In this document: in pieces, positions 1 through 7,194 of the stretch
How the letters are laid out: every line of letters starts with the position of its first letter
How positions within the stretch are numbered: the stretch's first letter is position 1
Source: an uncultured Lachnospiraceae bacterium
Lineage (GTDB): Bacteria; Bacillota; Clostridia; Lachnospirales; Lachnospiraceae
Length of the DNA stretch: 64,000 nucleotides
Assembly (NCBI GenBank): GCA_948794795.1
Contig: CAQGLR010000003.1
Location: 155,147-219,146 of the forward strand
Reading direction: 5' to 3'
The notes under the pieces: generated by a model
Databases searched by the model: none
What the model was told of the DNA's origin: nothing
What the model saw: the letters and a program-made list of their open reading frames with translations, nothing else
Translations under genes and position numbers: made by a program

Positions 1-234
1 AAGTGATGAACAGTCTGTGCCACATCCTTCCTCTTTAAGGATTTGCAATATAAACGGGTTAGGTGTTGCTTTTACTGCAAAATATTCACGGAACCCTTTA
101 TTCCATGAAAATGCTGCTTTCAAACTGCGTGCATTTTCACGTATAGCCTTTTCATCATATATATGGAAAGGCGTAGGATATGTTTTAACAATCTCTTCTA
201 CTTGTTCTTTGGTTACAAATGGTATTTTCTTCAT
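1..234 (-). CDS. lysA: Diaminopimelate decarboxylase, N-terminal part (runs off left edge)
   Basis: The minus strand from 234 to the window edge reads in one frame as 78 residues with no stop. It starts MKKIPFVTKEQVEEIVKTYP, followed by TPFHIYDEKAIRENARSL and EYFAVKATPNPFILQILKEE. These match the start of fold-type III PLP decarboxylases of the LysA family; the Lys in YFAVKATPNP is the expected pyridoxal-phosphate lysine. The family makes L-lysine from meso-diaminopimelate in the cytoplasm. A GGAGGG ribosome site sits about 8 bases before the ATG at 234. The rest of the gene lies outside the window, so carboxynorspermidine decarboxylase or another family member cannot be excluded. The open plus-strand frame over the same bases is a shadow. 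Confidence 0.8.
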   Translation of the reverse strand, partial: MKKIPFVTKEQVEEIVKTYPTPFHIYDEKAIRENARSLKAAFSWNKGFREYFAVKATPNPFILQILKEEGCGTDCSSL

Positions 235-275
235 TGTCTGTATCCCTCCTATGTGTATAATTAAAGAAAATCTAT

Positions 276-504
276 ATTAAGTTTCCCCATTTTTTAATAC
301 GCAAGTATTCTGGCTCTGGCAATTCCAAAATTTTACCACCAGCAGCACGCTTGCGCTTGGATGGGATGCGCAGTGGTGCATAAAATCTGAAAAGACCAGA
401 TTCAAGCACCAGCGTCCCCCATAACAGCTGCTTTTTGGTAAAACATTTGGAACTTGCCAGAGTAATATACTCTTTGCATAATTTAAAAAATGAGAAAATC
501 AAAT
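276..504 (-). repeat. Structured MITE-like element, copy A1
   Basis: Seen: an imperfect long palindrome. The arms CTCTGGCAATTCCAAAATTT (near 314) and its counterpart near 440-465 pair, and so do the outer ends around GTTTCCCCATTTTTTAA. In minus orientation the core contains CGCTGGTGCTT, a hairpin, TATGCACCACTGCG and AAGC-GCAA-GCGT, a GNRA-loop hairpin with its loop at 351-354. An 11-base direct repeat, AGAAAATCTAT, lies just outside both ends (265-275 and 505-515) and looks like a target-site duplication. Short ORFs inside the element are read as non-coding. Confidence 0.75.
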
Positions 505-552
505 AGAAAATCTATCTTGAAAACATAAAAAAATTATGCTATTATTTATACA

Positions 553-725
553 GAAAGCACCCACATCCATAGGTGGATGCTTCCCAGGCCAGGCAATTTA
601 AGCTCTCAGTGAGAGCCGCCTCTCCCGTGGCTAGACAGGAGAGGCATTATTTTTTTCTCTTTTTACCTTGTATTATTTTATTAATACCATATGCCTGGGA
701 GGATGCCACCCTGCCGTGGTGCTTT
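553..725. other. Paired-arm intergenic structure, unidentified
   Basis: GAAAGCACCCAC at 553-564 pairs, with one bulge, with GTGGTGCTTTC ending at 725; TTCCCAGGC at 581-589 pairs with GCCTGGGAG at 693-701. Inside lie the hairpin GCTCTCAGTGAGAGC (602-616) and a terminator. The left hairpin CCACATCCATAGGTGG loosely resembles right ends of IS200/IS605-type elements, and the overall rod resembles a small RNA such as 6S. Neither identity is established. The remainder of the 235-925 gap holds element A1 and the topoisomerase promoter. Confidence 0.35.
618..657 (+). terminator. Rho-independent terminator
   Basis: Stem GCCTCTCC (618-625) and GGAGAGGC (638-645) with a 12-base loop, followed by ATTATTTTTTT. 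It would end a plus-strand transcript beginning in the structured region upstream. No protein gene precedes it on this strand within the window. Confidence 0.6.
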
Positions 726-852
726 CCATGTCTGATTTTATCACATATTTTTCCTGGTTTCAATATAATATTTCATATGTTAAAAAGTGCAGGGACAAAA
801 CATTATTTTTCACTTTATATCTATATATTCCCCTATTTTAATAATTTTCTAC

Positions 853-882
853 TTTACTTTCACATACAAATAAGTATATAAT
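853..882 (+). promoter_or_regulatory. Putative sigma-A promoter of the topoisomerase pair
   Basis: TTTACT (853-858) and TATAAT (877-882) separated by 18 bases, about 44 bases before the start at 926. The -10 box is a perfect match and the -35 differs from TTGACA at two bases. Called on sequence pattern only. Confidence 0.4.
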
Positions 883-925
883 ACAAATGTTTGTTCGCAA
901 TATTAATTTTAGAATGGAGATTTTT

Positions 926-2848
926 ATGAGTGAATATACTGGAAAAGAAATTGTAATATTAGAAGGCCTTGAAGCTGTACGTAAGCGTCCTGGCATGTAT
1001 ATAGGCTCTACAGGGCCACGTGGACTGCACCACCTTGTCTGGGAAATCCTTGACAACAGCATAGATGAACAGCTTGCTGGTTTCTGCAATGAGATACATA
1101 TAACAATGCAGAAAGATGGTGGTATATGTATTAAAGATAACGGGCGTGGTGTCCCTGTAGATATACACCCTGCAAAAAAAGTTGCTACAATACGTGTTGT
1201 ATATACAATACTCCATGCTGGCGGAAAGTTTGGCAATTCTGCATATAAAGTTTCAGGCGGCCTGCATGGTGTGGGTTCTTCTGTTGTAAATGCACTGTCT
1301 ACACATATGGTTGTAGAAGTACGCAGAAACGGGCTTATATACCGTGACGAATACAAAAATGGCGGACACCCAGTAACTATACTTAATAAAGATGGCTCTC
1401 TTGAGCCTTCTGGCAAATGTGCCAAAACAGACACAGGTACTACTGTTACATTCTACCCTGACCCTGAAATCTTTGAAACTATAGAATTTAAGGCAGATGT
1501 TATTAAAAAGAAACTTAAAGAAATTGCATATCTTAATAAAAATTTAAAACTTATATTTATAGATGAAAATACAGGTGAAGAGAAAGTTTATATTGAAGAA
1601 GATGGTATTAAAAGTTTTGTAAAATATATTAACCGTGATACGCAGGTATTACACGCTGAGCCAGTCTATATAGAAGGTTCCAGCGGGGATATTGAGGTTG
1701 AAGTTGCTTTCCAGTATACTTCTAACTTTTCAGAACAGATTAACCCCTACTGTAACAGGATAAATGTTGTTGACGGCGGTACACTTGTAACTGGTTTTAA
1801 AACAGCACTTACACGTGTTATGAACCAGTATGCCAGGGAACTTGGTGTATTAAAAGATAAAGATGAAAACTTTGATGGTAAAGATATAAGGAACGGGCTT
1901 GTTGCAATTATTTCCATAAAACACCCTGACCCACAGTTTGAGGGCCAGACTAAAACTAAGCTTGGCAATACTGATGCAAAAACTGCTGTAGAAGATGTAT
2001 TTGGTACAGAAGTACAGCGGTACTTTGATAAAAATGTTGATATACTGCGTACAATCCTTGACAACTCCCTTAAATCTTATAATGCACGCAAAGCAAGTGA
2101 CAAAGCACGCAATGCTGTACTAAAACAGTTAAATGATGTTGATACCAAAAGCAAGCTTGCTGCATGTACTTCAAGGAAACCAGAAGAATGTGAAGTTTAT
2201 ATTGTCGAAGGTGACTCTGCCGGCGGCACTGTTAAAACAGCGAGAAACAGGCATACACAAGCTGTACTTCCACTAAGGGGCAAAATCCTTAATGTAGAAA
2301 AAGCAACCCTTGAAAAAATACTGCTTAACAATGAAATAAAATCAATGATAGCTGCATTTGGCTGTGGCATAGGTGATGAATTTGACATAACTAAACTGCG
2401 CTATGACAAAATTATAATACTTACAGATGCAGATGTTGACGGCGCCCATATAAGTACATTGCTGCTTACATTTTTCTACAGGTTTATGCCTGAATTAATC
2501 TACTCTGGCAAAATATACAGGGGACTGCCGCCACTTTATAAAGTAGACTACACCAATGGCAAGAAAAAAAACTCTGAGTATATATTTAATGACTTTGAAC
2601 TAGAAAAGTTCAAAAAGAACAAAAATAATAAAATTACAGGTATACAGCGTTACAAAGGTCTTGGTGAAATGGATGCAGAACAGCTCTGGGAAACAACACT
2701 TGACCCTGGAAGCAGGGTACTTGCACAGATTTCCATAAGTGACAGTGTAGACGCAGACGAAGTTACAACAACACTTATGAGCAGCAATGTACCACCACGC
2801 AGGCAGTTTATTATGGAAGAAGCCAGATATGCAAACCTTGATGTATAA
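926..2848 (+). CDS. Type IIA DNA topoisomerase subunit B (GyrB/ParE family)
   Basis: ATPase and Toprim subunit of a gyrase or topoisomerase IV, 640 residues. It shows the GHKL ATP-binding motifs (EILDNSIDEQLAG, DNGRGVPVDIHP, GGLHGVGSSVVNALS), then the transducer domain, then the Toprim motifs EGDSAGG and DADVDGAHI, and the C-terminal QRYKGLGEMDAEQLW. The ATG at 926 is preferred because GGAGA sits 6 bases upstream; the frame extends further up without a ribosome site. The subunit A gene follows after 69 bases, so the two are probably co-transcribed and form an A2B2 enzyme. There is no dnaA, dnaN or recF nearby, as there is at the usual gyrB locus. This favours a topoisomerase IV or second-copy assignment, but GyrB and ParE are hard to separate by eye. 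Confidence 0.9.
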   Translation: MSEYTGKEIVILEGLEAVRKRPGMYIGSTGPRGLHHLVWEILDNSIDEQLAGFCNEIHITMQKDGGICIKDNGRGVPVDIHPAKKVATIRVVYTILHAGGKFGNSAYKVSGGLHGVGSSVVNALSTHMVVEVRRNGLIYRDEYKNGGHPVTILNKDGSLEPSGKCAKTDTGTTVTFYPDPEIFETIEFKADVIKKKLKEIAYLNKNLKLIFIDENTGEEKVYIEEDGIKSFVKYINRDTQVLHAEPVYIEGSSGDIEVEVAFQYTSNFSEQINPYCNRINVVDGGTLVTGFKTALTRVMNQYARELGVLKDKDENFDGKDIRNGLVAIISIKHPDPQFEGQTKTKLGNTDAKTAVEDVFGTEVQRYFDKNVDILRTILDNSLKSYNARKASDKARNAVLKQLNDVDTKSKLAACTSRKPEECEVYIVEGDSAGGTVKTARNRHTQAVLPLRGKILNVEKATLEKILLNNEIKSMIAAFGCGIGDEFDITKLRYDKIIILTDADVDGAHISTLLLTFFYRFMPELIYSGKIYRGLPPLYKVDYTNGKKKNSEYIFNDFELEKFKKNKNNKITGIQRYKGLGEMDAEQLWETTLDPGSRVLAQISISDSVDADEVTTTLMSSNVPPRRQFIMEEARYANLDV

Positions 2849-2917
2849 AACCTGTCTGCTGCCTGTAAAAGAAACTTCTTCACACATATATAAACACAGA
2901 AAGGTATGGTTTTAAAT

Positions 2918-5161
2918 ATGAAATATAATGAACAGCCTGTAATACAGCTGGATTTTTCTGAGGAAATGCGCAATTCTTACCGCGATTATGCAGTAAGTGT
3001 AATAATTGCAAGAGCCCTCCCTGACGTAAGGGACGGGCTTAAACCTGTACAAAGGCGTATACTTTATGCAATGAATGAGCTTTCATTATATCCTGGCAGG
3101 CCACACAGGAAAAGTGCCCGTATTGTTGGTGATACAATGGGTAAATACCATCCACATGGAGACAGCTCAATATATGATGCACTTGTGCATATGACAGAAG
3201 ATTATTCACTTTCTATCCCGCTTGTAGACGGACATGGCAACTTTGGTTCTATCGACGGGGATGGTGCTGCCGCAATGCGTTATACTGAAGCAAGGCTGTC
3301 TGATGGCGCAATGGCACTTCTTGAAAACCTGGATAAAGGGCTTGTACAATTTGTCCCAAACTTTGACGAAAGTGAGCAGGAACCACATGTACTTCCTGCA
3401 ACACTCCCTAACCTGCTTATAAATGGCACTACAGGAATAGCAGTAGGTATGGCAACTAACATGCCTCCACATAACCCTTCAGAAGTAATAGACGGGATTA
3501 TTGCATTTATGGATAATCCAGAAATATCTACCAAGGGGCTTATGAAGTATATAAAAGGCCCTGATTTCCCAACAGGGGCAACAATAACAAACTCTGATGA
3601 TATTTTTAATATTTATGATACAGGTGAAGGCAAAATCAAGATACGTTCCAAAATTGAAATTGAAGACAGCAGCTGTGGACGCAAAAACCTTGTAATAACA
3701 GAGATACCTTATACAGTAGCAGGCAATAAGACAAAGCTTTTAGAAAACCTTGCTGCATTATCCAAGGACAAAGTATTTGATGAAATATATGATGTAAGGG
3801 ATGAGTCTTCTAAAGAAGGGATACGTATTGTTATTGAAGTAAAGAAAGACCGGAATATTGAAAACCTGCTTAATGGTTTATACCAGAAAACTTCTATGGA
3901 AGATACTTATGGTGTAAATATGCTTGCAGTAAAAAACAAACAGCCAGTTACATTTACGTTAAAAGGGCTTATAAGCGAATTTGTCACATTCCAGGAAGAG
4001 CTTTATACAAAAGAATATAAACATCTGCTTTCTAAAGCAAATGACAGGCTTGAGATAGTTGAAGGGCTTATAAAAGCAACAGATGTAATAGACCTTATTA
4101 TAGAAATATTACGTGGAAGCAACTCTGTAAAACAAGCTAAAACCTGCCTTACAACTGGCAATACATCAGGTATCAGTTTCAGGACGAAGAAATCAGAAAA
4201 AGAAGCATCACGCCTTGACTTTTCCGAAAACCAGGCAGAAGCAATACTTTCAATGCAGTTAAGCAAACTTATCGGGCTTGAACTGCTTAAGCTGCACCAG
4301 GAAAGCAATACCCTTATAACAAATATTACTAATTACAAAAAAATACTAAGTGATATTAACGAACTTCACAAGGTTATTAAAAAAAGGCTTAAAGCATATA
4401 AGAAACAATTTGGCAGGGAAAGACGCACAGTCCTTGACAACCTTGGCAATGCAAAATATATTGAAGAAATCAAGGAAGAAACAGTTTATATAATGATAGA
4501 CAAGTTTGGTTATTGCAAATCACTTGATGAAACAAGCTATTCACGTCTTGCACCTGAAACTCTTGAAGAATATACACATATTATTCCAATGAAAAATACT
4601 GGCAGGCTTTGTGTGTTCTCAGCATCAGGCTCAATGTACCAGATAAAAGCACTGTCCATACCAAAAGTTAAAAGCCGTGATAAAGGTGTCCTTATACAAA
4701 ACCTCTGCAAAATAGGCAAGGATGATATAATAACTTATATAGCATTTGAAGATTTATTTGAATCACAGCTTTTATTTGTGTCAAAATCAGGATATATAAA
4801 GCTTGTATCTGGAATAGAATTTGAAACAAACCGTTCTGTAATAGCTTCTACAAAACTTGACAAAGAAGATTCACTTATATGTGCCAGCCCTGTTACTGTA
4901 GATGAATCTATAGAAAATAACCGCAATATATTAATGATAACGGAAAAAGGCTCTGTGCTTTTATTTCCATTAAACCAGACAGGGGAATTTAAAAAGACAA
5001 GCAAAGGGCTTAAGGGCATATCACTTCCAAAAGGTGATTCACTGGCATATGCTGCTATTGTAGCACCTGATGAAACCGATATAGAATTTAATAACAAACA
5101 TTATAACCCACAGAAAATAAAACTAAAAAACCGAAATGACAAACCATACAAAATTAAATAA
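2918..5161 (+). CDS. Type IIA DNA topoisomerase subunit A (GyrA/ParC family)
   Basis: DNA breakage-reunion subunit, about 747 residues. It shows ALPDVRDGLKPVQRRILYAM, the quinolone-region stretch GKYHPHGDSSIYDALVHM and the catalytic tyrosine in GDGAAAMRYTEARLS. A coiled-coil tower and a beta-pinwheel-like C-terminal region follow. The canonical GyrA box (QRRGGKG) is not visible; the matching place reads KVKSRDKGVLIQNL. That argues for a decatenating, topoisomerase IV-like role rather than supercoiling. The ATG at 2918 is used because the AAAGG site lies only one base before the alternative ATG at 2906. The end is basic (KNRNDKPYKIK), and the stop codon abuts structured element A2, so the last residues may have been altered by that insertion. 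Confidence 0.88.
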   Translation: MKYNEQPVIQLDFSEEMRNSYRDYAVSVIIARALPDVRDGLKPVQRRILYAMNELSLYPGRPHRKSARIVGDTMGKYHPHGDSSIYDALVHMTEDYSLSIPLVDGHGNFGSIDGDGAAAMRYTEARLSDGAMALLENLDKGLVQFVPNFDESEQEPHVLPATLPNLLINGTTGIAVGMATNMPPHNPSEVIDGIIAFMDNPEISTKGLMKYIKGPDFPTGATITNSDDIFNIYDTGEGKIKIRSKIEIEDSSCGRKNLVITEIPYTVAGNKTKLLENLAALSKDKVFDEIYDVRDESSKEGIRIVIEVKKDRNIENLLNGLYQKTSMEDTYGVNMLAVKNKQPVTFTLKGLISEFVTFQEELYTKEYKHLLSKANDRLEIVEGLIKATDVIDLIIEILRGSNSVKQAKTCLTTGNTSGISFRTKKSEKEASRLDFSENQAEAILSMQLSKLIGLELLKLHQESNTLITNITNYKKILSDINELHKVIKKRLKAYKKQFGRERRTVLDNLGNAKYIEEIKEETVYIMIDKFGYCKSLDETSYSRLAPETLEEYTHIIPMKNTGRLCVFSASGSMYQIKALSIPKVKSRDKGVLIQNLCKIGKDDIITYIAFEDLFESQLLFVSKSGYIKLVSGIEFETNRSVIASTKLDKEDSLICASPVTVDESIENNRNILMITEKGSVLLFPLNQTGEFKKTSKGLKGISLPKGDSLAYAAIVAPDETDIEFNNKHYNPQKIKLKNRNDKPYKIK

Positions 5162-5385
5162 AAATTTTACAAACTATGGACTCTGGCAATTCCAAAATTT
5201 TACCACCAGCAGCCCGCTTCCGCTTGGATGGGATACGCAATGGTGCATAAAGCCCCAATGTTTCTGCGAAACATTTACGTGGCTTAAGCACCAGCGCCCC
5301 CATAACAGCTGCCTTATGGTAAAACATTTGGAACTTGCCAGAGTAATATAGTCTTTGTGCAATTTTAATTTTCAAACATCCATAA
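5162..5385 (-). repeat. Structured MITE-like element, copy A2
   Basis: Minus-oriented copy of the family. The arms CTCTGGCAATTCCAAAATTT (from 5181) and the complement ending at CTTGCCAGAG (near 5346) pair. The core reads CGCTGGTGCTTAAGCC, a hairpin containing ATGTTTCGCAGAAACAT, TATGCACCATTGCG and AAGC-GGAA-GCGG (GNRA loop 5218-5221). The outer ends are more decayed than in A1. It begins directly at the stop codon of the topoisomerase A gene. Confidence 0.75.
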
Positions 5386-5519
5386 GTCCTTTGTTTATTA
5401 GGGAATGACAGACTAAATGATATTGCACTTGAAGAACACACAATAGTGAATAATAATCTAAAGGCTTTAAGCACCTGTGGTACTAAAAATTCCCCTGTAT
5501 AAAATATAATTTGGGTTAA

Positions 5520-5800
5520 ATTGCTAAAACCAAGGTATCAAAAGTCTTATAAATTACTTATATCAATTTGCACAAAGAATATATCTTTTGCAGCAAGTTA
5601 ATTATTTTGCACTAAGCGGCTATTGGAAAACGCCAGTGCTTAGCCCTTGTATTTTAAGGGCTTTATGCACTGCTGCGTTTTCCATTAAGCGGGAGCGTGC
5701 CGCCGGGTGCAAAATAATTAACTGCTGCACCCCAGAAAAATTCCGTGCAAATTGTCAAAAATATAATTATAAGACTTTTGATAACTGGCAATATAGCAAA
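5520..5800 (+). repeat. Structured MITE-like element, copy B1
   Basis: Palindromic ends TATCAAAAGTCTTATAA (from 5537) and TTATAAGACTTTTGATA (to 5782), extending to TTGCTA/TAGCAA; inner arms TTAATTATTTTGCA and TGCAAAATAATTAA. The core reads GGAAAACGCCAGTGCTTAG, a hairpin, TATGCACTGCTGCGTTTTCC, then AAGC-GGGA-GCG with its GNRA loop at 5691-5694. The arms share no sequence with the A subfamily, but the core layout is identical. It lies between two convergent gene ends. Confidence 0.72.
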
Positions 5801-5843
5801 AAAGATGCATACCCATATTATAGTGGATATGCACCTCTTAAAA

Positions 5844-6131
5844 TTAAGCTTCTGCAGCCCCTGTGGTCTCTTCCTCAGCCTGTGCTGGCTCTTCTCCATT
5901 GTCACTTTCCTTTTCAAGGTCAAGTGTAACATATTCTCTCTCTTCTGAATCATCATCTGAATCATCATCAAAGCCATCAATATCGTCAAAATCATCATCA
6001 AAATCGTCGATATCATCAGTATCCTTCTTAAATATGTCTACCCCTAAAACCTTCTGCAGGAAATACAATACACCACAAACAGCTCCTGCCAGTGCTGCTG
6101 CGCCAGCTGCAAATTTGATAAATTTCTTCAT
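5844..6131 (-). CDS. Small acidic membrane-anchored protein, unknown function
   Basis: 95 residues. The N-terminus MKKFIKFAAGAAALAGAVCG is basic and then hydrophobic, and fits a single membrane segment (about residues 4-27). The rest is extremely acidic: Asp/Glu-rich repeats such as DDIDDFDDDFDD, then an Ala/Glu/Thr-rich tail. It starts 24 bases after pfkA ends and has its own AAAGGAG site, so it is probably in the same transcript. I do not recognise a family. The acidic cytoplasmic or surface tail could bind metal or basic proteins, but nothing in the sequence proves this. Element B1 lies downstream. Confidence 0.65.
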   Translation of the reverse strand: MKKFIKFAAGAAALAGAVCGVLYFLQKVLGVDIFKKDTDDIDDFDDDFDDIDGFDDDSDDDSEEREYVTLDLEKESDNGEEPAQAEEETTGAAEA

Positions 6132-6155
6132 GTTACTATTACTCCTTTCATTAAT

Positions 6156-7133
6156 TTACTTTGTAGTAAGCCTGTGTGTAATATGGAATAAATATGGGTC
6201 AAGGTCCTTTGTCATAGCCAGTGCCTCCTGTATGTCAAAGTCAACAAATTCCCCGCTCTTATATCCTACAACACGGTTTGTCTTACCCTCACAAAGAAGC
6301 TCAACAGCCTTTGTGCCCAATGCTGAAGCATAAACCCTGTCCTTACATGTAGGGTTTCCTCCACGCTGTATATGTCCAAGTATTGTAGCCCTTGTTTCAA
6401 TTCCTGTAGCAAGTTCTATAAGCTTTGCCATCTCTGTTGAGCTGCCAATACCTTCAGCATTTACAATAATATGGTTCTTCTTGCCAAGCTTACGCCTGTC
6501 TAAAATTTTTGCAATTATCCTCTGGATATCACCATGGTACTTCTCTGTTGTAAGAATATATTCTGCACCGCTTGCTATACCAGTCCACAACGCTATATGG
6601 CCTGCAGTACGTCCCATTACCTCAACAATAGTACAACGTTCATGCGATTCTGATGTATCCCTGAGTTTGTCAATAGCTTCCATAGCTGTATTTATAGCTG
6701 TATCAAATCCGATTGTATACTCTGTACATGCTATATCAAGGTCAATAGTCCCTGGTACACCTACTGTATTAATGCCATTCTCTGCAAGCCTGCTTGCACC
6801 ATTAAATGAACCATCACCACCAATTACAACTACTCCGTCAATACCATGTTTACGGCATATTTCTGCACCTTTTTCCTGGTATTCTTTCTTCTTAAATTCA
6901 AGGCACCTCGCTGTATAAAGAATTGTCCCGCCAGTCTGGATTATATCCGAAACCGAAAGGTTATTCATATCAATTATATCTTCTTCTAACAGCCCTGCGA
7001 ACCCATGACGTATCCCTTTTATCTTGAGCCCGCATGAAATACCTGTACGGACAACTGCACGTATTGCAGCATTCATCCCAGGAGCATCTCCTCCACTTGT
7101 TAATACACCAATAGTTTTAACAGCATTACTCAT
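6156..7133 (-). CDS. pfkA: ATP-dependent 6-phosphofructokinase
   Basis: Phosphorylates fructose 6-phosphate to fructose 1,6-bisphosphate in glycolysis; 325 residues, normal for the bacterial ATP-PFK family. It shows the nucleotide loop GVLTSGGDAPGMNAAIRAVV, GGDGSFNGA and the catalytic stretch GTIDLDIACTEYTIGFDTA. In most PfkA proteins this last motif reads GTIDND; here the Asn between the two aspartates is Leu, while both acidic residues remain. The ATG at 7133 follows AAGGAGG at a good distance; the upstream in-frame ATG has no site. It lies 61 bases after dnaE in the same direction, and co-transcription is likely. PPi-dependent activity is an alternative that the altered motif leaves open. 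Confidence 0.93.
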   Translation of the reverse strand: MSNAVKTIGVLTSGGDAPGMNAAIRAVVRTGISCGLKIKGIRHGFAGLLEEDIIDMNNLSVSDIIQTGGTILYTARCLEFKKKEYQEKGAEICRKHGIDGVVVIGGDGSFNGASRLAENGINTVGVPGTIDLDIACTEYTIGFDTAINTAMEAIDKLRDTSESHERCTIVEVMGRTAGHIALWTGIASGAEYILTTEKYHGDIQRIIAKILDRRKLGKKNHIIVNAEGIGSSTEMAKLIELATGIETRATILGHIQRGGNPTCKDRVYASALGTKAVELLCEGKTNRVVGYKSGEFVDFDIQEALAMTKDLDPYLFHITHRLTTK

Positions 7134-7194
7134 AAAATCCTCCTTATCATACAAATGTAAATATTTCTCTATTGAAATTGTACGCTAAAATGGA

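Noticed and set aside
17..280. Open frame of 87 codons on the plus strand at the left edge
   Set aside because: It is antisense to the clear lysA start on the minus strand and has no ribosome site or family resemblance.
5154..5474. Open frames inside copies A1, A2, A4, A5 sharing peptides such as YYSGKFQMFY and CFAETLGLYAPLRIPSKR
   Set aside because: They recur because the DNA element recurs. Frames break between copies, starts differ, and the conserved bases follow stem pairing, not codons.
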